Assembly: GCA_964529285.1 (NCBI GenBank)
Contig: CAZGWK010000010.1
Location: 12,845 to 76,844 of the forward strand
DNA length: 64,000 nt
From: SURF-21 sp964529285
GTDB lineage: Bacteria; Actinomycetota; Geothermincolia; Geothermincolales; RBG-13-55-18
Reading direction: 5' to 3'
Shown piece by piece: positions 9,329-18,931 of the stretch. The first letter of the stretch is position 1, and each line of letters begins with the position of its first letter. The translations under genes and the position numbers were made by a program. The notes under the pieces are model-generated. The model searched no databases. It was given only the letters and a program-made list of their open reading frames with translations, and was not told the DNA's origin.

Positions 9329-9895
9329 TCAGTAAGGGTACCAATCGGGGGGCTCTATGCCGGTGCCGAAATCCACGCCGTACCAGCCGCTGGGGCCCTT
9401 CTTCATAATGACGTAAGGGCTTTCGAGCGTTTCACTGGTGCAGACCGCTCTTCCCGCTGCTTCGTTTCCGTTGATAACGATGTTCTCGATCTTGAACTCC
9501 AGGCCGGGAGCCGAGTTCTGCTTAACGAAGGCGAGCATGGCTTCTTCCACCACCACCGTCTCGTCGATCTCGCCTTCTTTCTCCTCTACGGCGTCCTCGT
9601 AACCGTCCTCGTAACCCTCCAGGTATCCCTCCTCGTAACCTGCCGCGTAGTCTTCATTCCAGTTTTTTTCCACGTCCGGTTCGGGATCGTAGGACCCGTC
9701 CCGTCCGTCGGCATAACCCCGGTCGTATCCTTGCGCGTATCCTTCCACCAGCCCTACGTCGTAGTCGGTCTGCGTGACGCCGCCGTCATCCCCGTTTCCG
9801 TTCTCCCCGTCTCCTTGCGAGCCGCCGCAGCCGACGCAACAGACAAGCAGTACCAGAATCGCCACAAGGAGCGTCAACGTGGCCGTCTTTCTCAT
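9329..9895 (-). CDS. Lipoprotein with Tyr-Gly repeats
   Basis: ATG at 9895 is preceded by GGAGG five bases upstream, so I prefer it to the upstream frame extension. The start MRKTATLTLLVAILVLLVCC is a lipoprotein signal peptide ending in CVGC. A Gly/Asp-rich linker follows, then a run of YxxGY units (GYAQGYDRGYADG and, after a gap, GYEEGYLEGYEDGYED). A folded C-terminal domain of about 75 residues includes FKIENIVINGNEAAGRAVC and WYGVDFGTG, reminiscent of NTF2-like/DUF4878 lipoproteins. It is probably a small surface lipoprotein of unknown role, transcribed with or just upstream of the histidine kinase. Confidence 0.75.
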   Translation of the reverse strand: MRKTATLTLLVAILVLLVCCVGCGGSQGDGENGNGDDGGVTQTDYDVGLVEGYAQGYDRGYADGRDGSYDPEPDVEKNWNEDYAAGYEEGYLEGYEDGYEDAVEEKEGEIDETVVVEEAMLAFVKQNSAPGLEFKIENIVINGNEAAGRAVCTSETLESPYVIMKKGPSGWYGVDFGTGIEPPDWYPY

Positions 9896-10024
9896 CACAG
9901 CCTCCCTTATTGTGCGGGACCAGACTCGCTTACAACCATATTCTACTCCTGGCTCGTGGTTACTTGACACCCGCAGTTACGGCCAGCCGCGACCGGCGCC
10001 GCGTCCGCTGATGCCGCGCCACCT

Positions 10025-10657
10025 TCACAGCCGCATATAGAGCCTGAACATCCCGGGGGTATTGAACAGACTCATGAATTCTTCGTCCGTGTTTTCCTCT
10101 ACGATCACGAAGCCCGCTTTCTCGTAGGCCCTCCGCGCCGGCGTGTTGCCGATGAGCATGTTGAGCTCGGCATGGTCGTAACCGGCCTCACGCCCCCGCT
10201 GGAGGATCTCCTCGAGCAGGGAAGTGATGACACCCCCGCCGCGGTAGTCGGGGAACACGGCGACGTGCTCTATGACCCAGGAGTCCTCGTAGTGCCTGGG
10301 GTTGACGCGGTGGAAAGGCTGCATCCTCGCATACATGGCCTTGCCCTCGGCGCGGTCAGTGCCTATCTCTATGAACGCATCGCGCAGTTTCGCACCGCCC
10401 GACTCGAGGTCGTTGAAGCCGCACAGGGAGCCCGCCACGCTCCCGCCCACCTCGCATACCAGGTAGTGCGAATGGTGATACCACGAACGCGGCCTGGCGG
10501 TGAAGAGCGACGCAAGCTTGCGCAGCCTTTCCTCCATGCTTCCCGGGAACATGAGATCGTATATGCAGGTCTCTACGTGGCTCTTGCCGGCCAGGTACAT
10601 CAGTTCGGCAACCGCGGATGCATCTTGCGGCGCCGCCGGCCTTATGGCTGTATCCAA
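10025..10657 (-). CDS. GNAT-family N-acetyltransferase
   Basis: The protein shows the GNAT fold: IRPAAPQDASAVAELM at the N-terminus, the acetyl-CoA binding segment VIEHVAVFPDYRGGGV (the usual Q/RxxGxG/A loop) and ARRAYEKAGFVIVEE at the C-terminus. The substrate is unknown. The open frame begins at ATG 10687 without a binding site, whereas TTG at 10657 follows AAAGGAG with nine bases between, so I choose the TTG. It lies between the lipoprotein gene and the AddAB-like operon on the same strand. Confidence 0.85.
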   Translation of the reverse strand: MDTAIRPAAPQDASAVAELMYLAGKSHVETCIYDLMFPGSMEERLRKLASLFTARPRSWYHHSHYLVCEVGGSVAGSLCGFNDLESGGAKLRDAFIEIGTDRAEGKAMYARMQPFHRVNPRHYEDSWVIEHVAVFPDYRGGGVITSLLEEILQRGREAGYDHAELNMLIGNTPARRAYEKAGFVIVEENTDEEFMSLFNTPGMFRLYMRL

Positions 10658-10781
10658 TCTCTCAAGCTCCTTTCCGGGAGATCGCATCTGCTTCAGGGCA
10701 TAGGTAGTTTGCCGCTCATGCCTTGAGCGGGCTCGCCCTTCTCATGATACCGTCTACGGCAGCGGCGTGTACTCTTCATGC

Positions 10782-13700
10782 TCAAAACCCGGACGGGTCC
10801 CCGATCTGTACCGATGTGCCGTCGGTCGTGAAATAGATGTAAGCCTCGCTGACGGGTTCACCGCTGCAGCGCTCCCAGGCCTCCGCGTACAGCCGCACCT
10901 GGCCCGCGTAGCTTTGCGCGATATCCTGGTGGGTTCTTCCATGCGGGCGGTCCGTCTTGTAGTCCACCAGCACCCAGCCTCCTTCCTCACGGAAAACGAG
11001 GTCGATGGCGCCGCGCAGAATGGTGGGGGGTGCGCCATCCTCCTCCTGCACTATCTGGAAAGGGACCTCTACGAAGCGGGCCTTGCTGCTTGCGGCCCTG
11101 CGCCACATATCGGAATCCATGACGGAGCGCGCGAGGCCCGCCGCCTGCGGGGCAAGCGAGACGTCCAGGCCGGCATCAGCGAGGGCCGCCGCCGCCAGCC
11201 TTTCCATGTCCGTGCCCGGTTCGACCATCCCCGCCTCGAGCAGAAGATGGACGACCTCGCCCCACTCGACGCCGTGTTCGCCCGCAGCGGGGGGAGAAAC
11301 CGGGGCTTCGCCGCTTTCCATCACGGCGACCTCCGGGAGCGCGGAGGTGGCGGGAAGCGAAAGGGCGTATTCCTTGGCGCCGCGCGCACCGTAGGTGGGC
11401 GTCCCGGCAAGGTCCAGGCGGGATGAGATAGCGGCGATCTCCCCGGCGATATCGGCCGGGCTGACAGTTTCCGTTTCCCGCTCGGGCGGCTCCTGCGGGC
11501 CGGGGTCGGGAAGGTCTTCGTCCTGACCAAGGAAGGGGTCGAAATGGCACCATGGATTGCGGCTGTTCTGCTTGCAGCGCTGAGTGACGATGGTGGCGGC
11601 GCCGGCGCGTGTCGCGGCCACGTAGCGCAGGCGCAGAGCCTCCGCCTTGGCGAACTCCCTTTCCCTCTCCGCTATGGTCTCCCAATCCGCTGGATGTGCC
11701 AGCAGCTTGCCCTTGCCGTATTGCGTCTCTCCACGATATATGGCCAGATAACCGAGGATCCTTCCGCCGGAGCGGTCGATGTGCCTCTCCACCTCGTGCT
11801 CGTATTCCCCGGAGGGATCGGCCAGGAAGACAACGGCAGCCTCCAGCCCCTTGACCTTGTGCAGGTTCATGATGCGCACGGCGGGAAGAGACCCGGAGAG
11901 TGCCGAGATGCCATCGTATTTCTCCTCGCGCTGGACGAGCCTGCCCAGGTGCTCGACGAGTTGCGCCGCGCTCCATATGTCCGGCTGCAGCGAGCGCAGC
12001 AGCTCGACGGCCTTGCCCAGGCTGCCCGCCTGGACGTCACCACCGGGTCTCGCCGCCGCCTGGGCGAAGAGGCCGAGGTCTGCGGCTATGCCCTCGCAGG
12101 CGGCCGCGAAGGGCAGGCGGGCGAGCCGCAGCGAGTAATCGCGCAAGCGAGCGAATGAATCCTGCAGGTTTTCGCGGTCTGCCGCCCCCAGGCGATGCGG
12201 CACTCCTGCGTTGTAGTTGAAAGTGCCGCCTGCTTTCTTGCAGGCGTAGAGAGCGGCGTCGCTGACCCCGAATAGCTCGCTGCGCAGCGCCGCCACCAGG
12301 GCGGCGGGGTCGTCGGGGTGGGCTACCGCTCTCAGGCAGGTGTACAGGAGCGCGAGTTCCTCCAACTCATTGAGCGCCCATCCTCCCGTTACCCGGTGGG
12401 GTATGCCGTAACGCTGCAGAGCCCGAGCGTATATGCTGAGCTTCCCGGTATTGCGCGTAACGATCATGAAATCATCGGGCCTGGCTTCGCTTCCCATACC
12501 CTCGCCCAACTGTTTGTTGGTGCGGGGCACGGTAACCCCCCTGTCCAGGGCGCCGCGGATGGTGCGGGCGATGATATCGGCCTCCTCTTCCACGGCCTGC
12601 TCCATGCGGCTGCAGCGCTCCGGTATGCAGAGCCGGTAGATGCCGCAGAGCTCTCCGCCCGCACCTTCCTCCCTGCCCGCTTCGAGGCGTACGTAGGAAG
12701 GGGACTCCGGCGCGTCTGCAGGCGGGAAACGCAGAAGCGCCCTGCCGGAAGCGTCGCAGGACGGGTCGCCCGGCGCGAAAATCTCGTTGACCCAGGCGAT
12801 GATGGGCGCCGCGGCGCGGAAATTGGCCGAGAGGTTGACCACCTCGCCGCCGCCGGCCACGACGGTCTGCTTGGCCTCGTTGTAAGTGACGATGTCGGCG
12901 CGGCGGAAACGGTATATGGACTGCTTCGGGTCACCCACCAGAAACAGGGAACCGGGCCTGGGCTTGCATTTCCGCCAGTCGGACTCCCCGGGGTCCGAGG
13001 ATACCAGCAGGAAGATGACCTCCGCCTGGATGGGGTCGGTGTCCTGGAACTCGTCCACCAGGAGGTGTGAGAAGCGGGATTGGAAATAACCCCTGACGGC
13101 GGGGTTCTCCCGCAGCAGCGCGGCTGACCTCATCAGAAGGTCCTGGAAATTGAGCTGACCCCGCTCGCGGCGCAGTTCGTCGTACCGTTCGCGGGCGGCG
13201 GTCATCAGGCGCATGACCGTTCTGTAACGCAGTTCGCGCCACGCCGCGAGGGCCGGCCTGGCCACGCCGTCGCGGAACCTCTCCCACGCTGCCTGCTCCT
13301 CCCTGGCGTCGTCAGCGCTGAAACGGCCCGTCTTTTTCCATTCCTTCAGGACCACCTTGGCCCCTTTGTCGAAAAACTCCAGCACCTCCATGAGTTGGTC
13401 GGGCCGGTCCAGGCGCTCGTAATGGGAGACGATACGCGGCATGCGTTTCAGCTGCGGGATAAGGGTGTCGTTTCCCGCCTCCCAGGGCAGCATGGGCGCG
13501 AGCGCGTTAATGCGCTCGAGGTACCTGTCGAGTTCCGAGCGGGCCCACTCGCAGTCCGGATGCACGTCCGCCGGGGGCAGGGGCCACTCCTGTACGTCGG
13601 GGAAATCCGCGAAATCCTCGAAGGCGCTCCTCAGGTCGGCGATCCTGAGACCGAGGCGGTCCAGGTCATCCAGGAAAGCGTGAGGATCGTCGGCTACCAG

Positions 13701-14180
13701 TCCCGACGCGAAGGCGTCCCAGGCTTCGGCACGCAGGCGGCGGTCGGCTTCCTCGTCTATCTCCTCAAAGGACAGGTCTACTCCCGCCTCTACCGGTCTC
13801 TCCCTCAGGAGGCGCGCGCAGAAGGAGTGGATGGTGCCGATGAAGCACTGTTCGACGCGGGCCAGGGCCGCCTCCAGGCGCTCTTTCTCGCTGCCTTCCG
13901 TCTGCCTGCCCGCCCTCTCCAGCGCCACCTGGAAGCGGCTGCGCAGCTCCGCGGCGGCCTTGCGGGTGAAGGTTACCGCGGCCATATTGCGGACGTTCGC
14001 GCATTTCCCCGTGCGCAGCAGGGCGAGCATCCTCTCGACCATGCTCGTGGTCTTGCCCGTCCCGGCGGCGGCCTCGACCAGGATACAGCGGTCGAGTTCA
14101 CGCGTTATCAGATCGCGCTGCGGCTGGTCGGGAGGTGTGGAGCGCGCCAGGTCGTTACCGTTCATGACCTCGTTCTCCAT
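10782..14180 (-). CDS. AddA-like UvrD/Rep helicase with RecB-type nuclease domain
   Basis: This 1132-residue protein is the helicase-nuclease subunit of an AddAB/RecBCD-type double-strand-break resection complex. Motifs seen are Walker A AAAGTGKTTSM near residue 38, VDEFQDTDP (motif II), VGDPKQSIYRFRRAD (motif III), INLHKVKGLEAAVVFLAD-type motif V (here MNLHKVKGLE) and YVAATRA (motif VI). The C-terminus has a PD-(D/E)XK nuclease with RGAIDLVFRE and VDYKTDR. The gene overlaps the upstream addB-like gene by 26 bases from ATG 14180 (GGGG five bases upstream), or by 11 bases from ATG 14165. The role should be break processing and recombination. Confidence 0.9.
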   Translation of the reverse strand: MENEVMNGNDLARSTPPDQPQRDLITRELDRCILVEAAAGTGKTTSMVERMLALLRTGKCANVRNMAAVTFTRKAAAELRSRFQVALERAGRQTEGSEKERLEAALARVEQCFIGTIHSFCARLLRERPVEAGVDLSFEEIDEEADRRLRAEAWDAFASGLVADDPHAFLDDLDRLGLRIADLRSAFEDFADFPDVQEWPLPPADVHPDCEWARSELDRYLERINALAPMLPWEAGNDTLIPQLKRMPRIVSHYERLDRPDQLMEVLEFFDKGAKVVLKEWKKTGRFSADDAREEQAAWERFRDGVARPALAAWRELRYRTVMRLMTAARERYDELRRERGQLNFQDLLMRSAALLRENPAVRGYFQSRFSHLLVDEFQDTDPIQAEVIFLLVSSDPGESDWRKCKPRPGSLFLVGDPKQSIYRFRRADIVTYNEAKQTVVAGGGEVVNLSANFRAAAPIIAWVNEIFAPGDPSCDASGRALLRFPPADAPESPSYVRLEAGREEGAGGELCGIYRLCIPERCSRMEQAVEEEADIIARTIRGALDRGVTVPRTNKQLGEGMGSEARPDDFMIVTRNTGKLSIYARALQRYGIPHRVTGGWALNELEELALLYTCLRAVAHPDDPAALVAALRSELFGVSDAALYACKKAGGTFNYNAGVPHRLGAADRENLQDSFARLRDYSLRLARLPFAAACEGIAADLGLFAQAAARPGGDVQAGSLGKAVELLRSLQPDIWSAAQLVEHLGRLVQREEKYDGISALSGSLPAVRIMNLHKVKGLEAAVVFLADPSGEYEHEVERHIDRSGGRILGYLAIYRGETQYGKGKLLAHPADWETIAEREREFAKAEALRLRYVAATRAGAATIVTQRCKQNSRNPWCHFDPFLGQDEDLPDPGPQEPPERETETVSPADIAGEIAAISSRLDLAGTPTYGARGAKEYALSLPATSALPEVAVMESGEAPVSPPAAGEHGVEWGEVVHLLLEAGMVEPGTDMERLAAAALADAGLDVSLAPQAAGLARSVMDSDMWRRAASSKARFVEVPFQIVQEEDGAPPTILRGAIDLVFREEGGWVLVDYKTDRPHGRTHQDIAQSYAGQVRLYAEAWERCSGEPVSEAYIYFTTDGTSVQIGDPSGF

Positions 14181-17100
14181 ATCCCCTGAGCTCGCGGAAA
14201 AAAGCCAGGACCTCGTTTTGTGGATTGCACAACTTCCTCTTGACCGCCTCCACGTTCGCGCCGATATCGCCGAAATAGTCGCGGAAATCGCTTATGGAGA
14301 CGTCCGAAGCGTCGTCCGTGAACGGAAAGCACCCGCGGGATAGCATCTCGCAGAGATTCTCGAGGACGGCAATACCTTCTGCAAGGGCTGCGGAACCCCA
14401 TTCTATGCGTTCTCCGTGCTCCCGCGCGGAAGGGAAAAAATACTGGAACGAATCGACCTCGGCGCCGGGATGGCAGTCCGCGAGCCGGGACTGTGCCTGC
14501 ATCATGTAGATGAGGTTCTGTATGCGGCGGCCCTGGCGGAAAGGATCTTCGCGCTTGTAGCCGTAACTCGAACCGGTTTTGTAGTCGCACACGGCAAAGC
14601 GGAGGCTGCCCGGCTCGCCGAGCTCGTCAATGCGGTCTATGTAACCGCGCGTGTGTATGGCCTTTCCTCCCGGCAGCTCGATCACGACGGGCTCCGGGGA
14701 ATCTACCTGGTTACCCCCTGCGTCCGATTGCATGCCGATGGCCACCTCGAAATAGAGCGGCCGCCGCCCGCGGCAGTGCTTCTCTTCCTCCTGCAGGAAG
14801 ATCCGCACCGAACGCCGCAGATCGTCCACTTCTCTTGTGAATGCGTCACGGCTGGGCGGGGGCTTGCGGTGCACCCAGGCAGCGATCTCGTCTGCGAGGA
14901 TATCCTGGAGGGCATCCCAGTCGTCTGCGAAGACGGGCGGGCGTTCTTTTACGAGCAGGCGCCGGTGGAAACACTGGAATGCGGAATGCAGCAGGCTGCC
15001 TTTCTCGGTGGGCTCGAGCCACCTGGAGGGGTCGAGGAGGTATTCCTCCGGCGGCTTGATGCCGAGGATGTAGGCGAAGAAATATTCAAGCGGACAGCGG
15101 CCCAGGGTCTCCAGCCGGCTGGCGGAGAGTACCGGGCCTCCCGGCGCGGTGGGATCTAAGTCCGCTCCCGCCTCCGGCACGTAGCCGTCGAATATCGTGA
15201 AGAGGTCTCCCTCCCGCGCGAGGCGCGCGTCCATGCCGCGGCCCAGGTGCGGGAAGGCTGCGGCGACAGTCCCCTCCGGGTCCTCCAGCCCCGGACGTCC
15301 GCACAGGCGGCAGAGCCACCATTCTGCGTCATTGAGACAGAATCCGGGATCTTGCGGGGCGAAGGCGGACGGGTCTTTCATCCCGGCCATAAGGTCGTCC
15401 TGTACGGCCTCGCGTTGGCCGCTTACGATGCGGTGCGCTGCGAGCAGGACCGGGCTGGGAAACATGTCGCGATCGTCCGTCAAGCTGCGGCAGCAATAGC
15501 CCAGAACTACCTTGCCTCTTAGGCGGGCGGCGAGGCGGGAGAAGTCTTCGAGGCTTTCGGCCAGGCGGCCCGCGGCGGTGGGAAGGTCTTCGGATATGGC
15601 CGCCCTCTCGGAGTCCAGGAGAAGAGGGTCCTGCAGCCCGGCTGCGGGGAAACGCCCGTCGTCGAGGCCGATGATGAAGGTGTACAGGCGCCCGGAGTGT
15701 CCGCCCGCCGCAAGCGGCGCTGCGTAGAGGCAACCGGGACGCGGGCCCTTGCCCTCGATGCGGGCGGTACTCGCCAGCTCCGCGAGCCAGCCCCACATGT
15801 CGAGCGAGCTGAAAGAAGTGTCGCCCTCGTCGATGCAGGAAGAGATCTCCCTTATGTCGTCGAGCAGGCGCATGCGGCCGTATTCGTCGAGTTCGCCGAT
15901 GCCCCTTACCCGGCTGGTGAGAAATTCCTCGGCGCCGCGCAGGAGTTCGACGTGGCCTGGCCCGCGTCGCGGGATTGGCTCCAGCACGCCGGCAACCACC
16001 TCGCGCAGGGATCGCAGCATCTCCATGCGTAGTTCGAGACGGGCGGCTCGCTCGCCATTCCCGCTGCCGTTATCCTGGAATTCCGGATGGCAGATGCGCC
16101 AGGCGAGAGATTCCAGCTCCGCGTCTATCGCCGGCAGGTAGCGATCGCGCCCCTTGCCGATGGGCAGGGCTCGCAGTGCCGCGCCAAGGCGTGAAAAACT
16201 CCACGCCTCCACGGCGGGCCCCACGTGCAGCAGTCCGTCCTGCACCATGCGCACCAGCACCGCTTGCGGGAAATCCTCCGCTATCCATGAGAGCCAGGCC
16301 GCGAGTGCCCGGCCCGGACGGGAGTAGCGGACGGGTATCCCTTCGAGAAAGGTGGCGGGAACGCCGGAGCCGGGCTCGCTCGAGAGCAGCGCGCAGGTCT
16401 CGTAGATAAGCGGCACATAAGTGGAGGAATCGCTATATAGTATCTCCACCTCGTCGAAGGGGATCCCGGCGCTGGCGCAGCGGCGCAGGACCTCGTGCAC
16501 CTCGTTTATCTCTCCTACGGCACGGAACATCTCGACGCTGCCGTCACCCGGGGGCTCGGGGGCGTCCCCCGGCCGCGACGTCCAGGCAAGCAGGGCCGAG
16601 TCGCATGCGCCGCCGGGACGTTCCCCTGCGGGGCTGTCCACCTCCAGAACCACGCGGCTGCCTGCCGGCACGGCCTCCCAGAGGGCCAGTTCGAGGCCTC
16701 GCATATCCTCCAGCATATCCTCGGGCACGGCGACTATTGAGCTGGGCGGCAGCGCCCCGGCGTCCGCCCTCAGCCGCTGCGCAGCGAGGTGCAGCGCCCC
16801 GGCGAGATCGACGAGGCCGCGGGACGCGAGCTCTTTCTCGTATGCCCGGAGCAGCGATATTATCTCCTCCCCCTTTGCTGGCACCTCGAACATGCCGGGC
16901 GAGAGGTCCCCCGCGTCGATACCCGCAAGGCGCAGTTCGCGCAGGCTCGCAGCGGCCGCGCGTACCAGTCCAGGACCGGACTCGAGGCGGTTGAAATACC
17001 CCCCCTTGCGCCGCTGGCCGGCCAGGACCGTATCCACGAGGAGCTCTGCCCGTATGCCGCGCAGCAGGGACATACCGCGCCTCTCCATATCAGGCGCGGC

Positions 17101-17310
17101 CAGCTCCAGGCCCATGCGGGTGATGGTCTTTACGCGCGCGTTGAGCACGGGCCGGCCGGACCGCGTCACGGCATCCAGCCATTGAAAGCCCGTGCGCAGG
17201 GAGGGCGCGAGCAGCCACTTCTCCTCCAGGACATGTTCTTTGAGTAGCTCGCTTATAGCGTATACGAGCTTGTTCTGCACCATGGCAGCAGCCTCGATAT
17301 TTTCACCCAT
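14155..17310 (-). CDS. AddB-like PD-(D/E)XK nuclease subunit
   Basis: The 1051-residue protein pairs with the downstream AddA-like helicase. Its N-terminal helicase-like half lacks a recognisable Walker A. The C-terminal nuclease contains SASRLETLGRCPLEYFFAY, GYIDRID and AVCDYKTG, the D and D-x-K ligands of RecB-type nucleases, followed by a QNLIYMMQAQ helix. Classical AddB holds a 4Fe-4S cluster through one Cys in the RCPLEYF motif and three near the C-terminus. Here the first Cys is present, but the terminal region (FPFTDDASDVSISDFRDYF) has no C-x2-C cluster, so the cluster seems lost. ATG 17310 has AGGAG eight bases upstream. Confidence 0.82.
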   Translation of the reverse strand: MGENIEAAAMVQNKLVYAISELLKEHVLEEKWLLAPSLRTGFQWLDAVTRSGRPVLNARVKTITRMGLELAAPDMERRGMSLLRGIRAELLVDTVLAGQRRKGGYFNRLESGPGLVRAAAASLRELRLAGIDAGDLSPGMFEVPAKGEEIISLLRAYEKELASRGLVDLAGALHLAAQRLRADAGALPPSSIVAVPEDMLEDMRGLELALWEAVPAGSRVVLEVDSPAGERPGGACDSALLAWTSRPGDAPEPPGDGSVEMFRAVGEINEVHEVLRRCASAGIPFDEVEILYSDSSTYVPLIYETCALLSSEPGSGVPATFLEGIPVRYSRPGRALAAWLSWIAEDFPQAVLVRMVQDGLLHVGPAVEAWSFSRLGAALRALPIGKGRDRYLPAIDAELESLAWRICHPEFQDNGSGNGERAARLELRMEMLRSLREVVAGVLEPIPRRGPGHVELLRGAEEFLTSRVRGIGELDEYGRMRLLDDIREISSCIDEGDTSFSSLDMWGWLAELASTARIEGKGPRPGCLYAAPLAAGGHSGRLYTFIIGLDDGRFPAAGLQDPLLLDSERAAISEDLPTAAGRLAESLEDFSRLAARLRGKVVLGYCCRSLTDDRDMFPSPVLLAAHRIVSGQREAVQDDLMAGMKDPSAFAPQDPGFCLNDAEWWLCRLCGRPGLEDPEGTVAAAFPHLGRGMDARLAREGDLFTIFDGYVPEAGADLDPTAPGGPVLSASRLETLGRCPLEYFFAYILGIKPPEEYLLDPSRWLEPTEKGSLLHSAFQCFHRRLLVKERPPVFADDWDALQDILADEIAAWVHRKPPPSRDAFTREVDDLRRSVRIFLQEEEKHCRGRRPLYFEVAIGMQSDAGGNQVDSPEPVVIELPGGKAIHTRGYIDRIDELGEPGSLRFAVCDYKTGSSYGYKREDPFRQGRRIQNLIYMMQAQSRLADCHPGAEVDSFQYFFPSAREHGERIEWGSAALAEGIAVLENLCEMLSRGCFPFTDDASDVSISDFRDYFGDIGANVEAVKRKLCNPQNEVLAFFRELRGYGERGHER

Positions 17311-17579
17311 CCATCAATCTCCTGAGCCGTTCCTGCCGGCGATCCTTTACAGCATATCGCGGTGCAGAGACAGCCGTGAGCCGGCTTTTTGCACTCCGGT
17401 ACGTGTTGCTGTCACCCTGGTGATGGGGGAAAGTTTGCCGGGAGGGCAACGCGAGAGAATCGCCGGAGACATGGGATATGCAGCTGGAATTACCGCGAAG
17501 ATGAACATATACTATGACCACGCGATGTTCGGAGTCTCATCGTCCACGCGGGAGGGGTACCGGTTTGGGGGAGGGCAGC

Positions 17580-18671
17580 ATGGCTAAGAGAGAGGTACTC
17601 ATCTACGGCGGGGGCATGAGCGGGATGGTCGCCGCCATCAACCTGGCGCGCGAAGGCCACCGCGTGGTGGTCAGGGAGTCGGAGGATTCCTACGGCGGCT
17701 CCAGGATATACAACCCTTCCACTCACGTCACTCCCATAGACGTGGAGAAGACCTCGCAATATATCGGCATCGACGTCAGGCCCGTATTCCACAAAGTGAT
17801 ACAGTGCCCCGCGTACTTCCACGACACCAGGACGCTCTGGCCTGTATACGAGGTCCACGGCGTGGAGAGGGGAGACAGGCAGGGCAGCCTGGATACCCTT
17901 CTCTACAGGGAGTGCCTCGACCTCGGCGTGGAGTTCGAGTTCTCGACGCCACTCAGGGCCGAGGACCTGCCCAACCTCGCGCCGGGCACCATCATCGCCT
18001 GCGGTCTTATCCCCGGGGCCTACAAGATGCTGGACGTGCCCTTCCTGCAGGTACACATGTGGCTCTCGCGCGGGGAGATCGGATTCAGCGATTACGCCTG
18101 GCTGTGGTTCGACGAGAGCATAACCGAGTACGGCTACCTCTCCGCGGTGAACAACTACTACTTCGACCTCCTCTTCTCCTTCGACAGGCGCGTGGGCGAG
18201 GACGCCCTGGAGAAATACAAGGACTTCATGGTGCGCAACGAGGGGGTCGAGCACGATGAATGGGATTACCAGGTGGGCGCCGTTCCCCTGGCCAGGCCGG
18301 ATAACTACCGCCTCCTCCGCGACGGCTTTATAATGTGCGGCACCATGTCCGGCGCCATCGACCCCTTTATGGGCTTCGGGATAAGCGGAGCCCTGGTGAC
18401 CGGCAAGGTCGCCGCCATGGCCGTATCCGACCCCGCAGCGGCCCAGGTGGAGTTCGACCGCTTCCTGGCCGGCTTCCGCCGCAGTTTCAATATCAAGAAG
18501 ATGTGGAAGCGCTTCGTCCGCCCCAACGTCAGCCTCCTGGAGTGGCAGATACGCCTGGCCGGGGTGGACAGGGTTAACCGGCTGATGAAGCTCAGCGAGC
18601 GGGAGAAGCCGTTGTTTCCGTTGCCCTTCGCCACACCCGGCTTCGGCCACGCCAATATTTACAAAACCTGA
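17580..18671 (+). CDS. FAD-dependent oxidoreductase, geranylgeranyl reductase-like
   Basis: The N-terminus has a Rossmann FAD motif (VLIYGGGMSGMVAAINLARE) followed by the acidic residue of VVVRESE. A GFIMCGTMSGAIDPFMGFGI segment near residue 265 matches the GD/FAD-phosphate region of the geranylgeranyl reductase/FixC superfamily. At 363 residues it is slightly short for the family. ATG 17580 follows GGGGGAGGGCAGC, so the 22-codon upstream extension of the frame is not used. It is divergent from the addB-like gene across 269 bases. A GGGGTCAG-family arm starts directly after its TGA stop. The substrate is unknown. Confidence 0.78.
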   Translation: MAKREVLIYGGGMSGMVAAINLAREGHRVVVRESEDSYGGSRIYNPSTHVTPIDVEKTSQYIGIDVRPVFHKVIQCPAYFHDTRTLWPVYEVHGVERGDRQGSLDTLLYRECLDLGVEFEFSTPLRAEDLPNLAPGTIIACGLIPGAYKMLDVPFLQVHMWLSRGEIGFSDYAWLWFDESITEYGYLSAVNNYYFDLLFSFDRRVGEDALEKYKDFMVRNEGVEHDEWDYQVGAVPLARPDNYRLLRDGFIMCGTMSGAIDPFMGFGISGALVTGKVAAMAVSDPAAAQVEFDRFLAGFRRSFNIKKMWKRFVRPNVSLLEWQIRLAGVDRVNRLMKLSEREKPLFPLPFATPGFGHANIYKT

Positions 18672-18719
18672 GGGGACAAAAGTGTCCCGATGATGGGGTC
18701 AGCCCCGGACATGGGACAT
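18672..18719 (+). repeat. Solo GGGGTCAG element with hairpin, directly after a stop codon
   Basis: Immediately after the TGA at 18669-18671 comes GGGGACAAAAGTGTCCC, a 6-7 bp hairpin, then the arm TGTCCCGATGATGGGGTCAG continuing into CCCCGGACATGGGACAT. The same arm, with TGTCCCGATTATGGGGTCAG, forms the right arms of the elements at 21875-21979 and 41317-41420. No second arm is found here. Confidence 0.75.
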
Positions 18720-18931
18720 GTTCTGTATATTCCCAATAGGGATGGGATCCTCACATAAGGTCAGCCGTTCAATCGACACATGGGGCCGTCTGTTCACAAA
18801 AGGCCCTGTACGATCCCTTCCGTCCTTGCTGCCGTATCCTGTATCCGTCAGTGCAAGCTCATTGATTCCGATACAATAATATCGGGTCCAAAGAGAAACA
18901 TGAGCGCGCAGAGACAAAGTCGGGAGACGGG

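Noticed and set aside
13140..13170. CTGACCCC in the AddA-like gene
   Set aside because: It is ordinary coding sequence on a conserved helicase segment, without a partner arm.
13395..14189. A 264-codon open frame on the plus strand
   Set aside because: It lies wholly opposite the AddA-like helicase, has no family motifs and is a GC-rich shadow frame.
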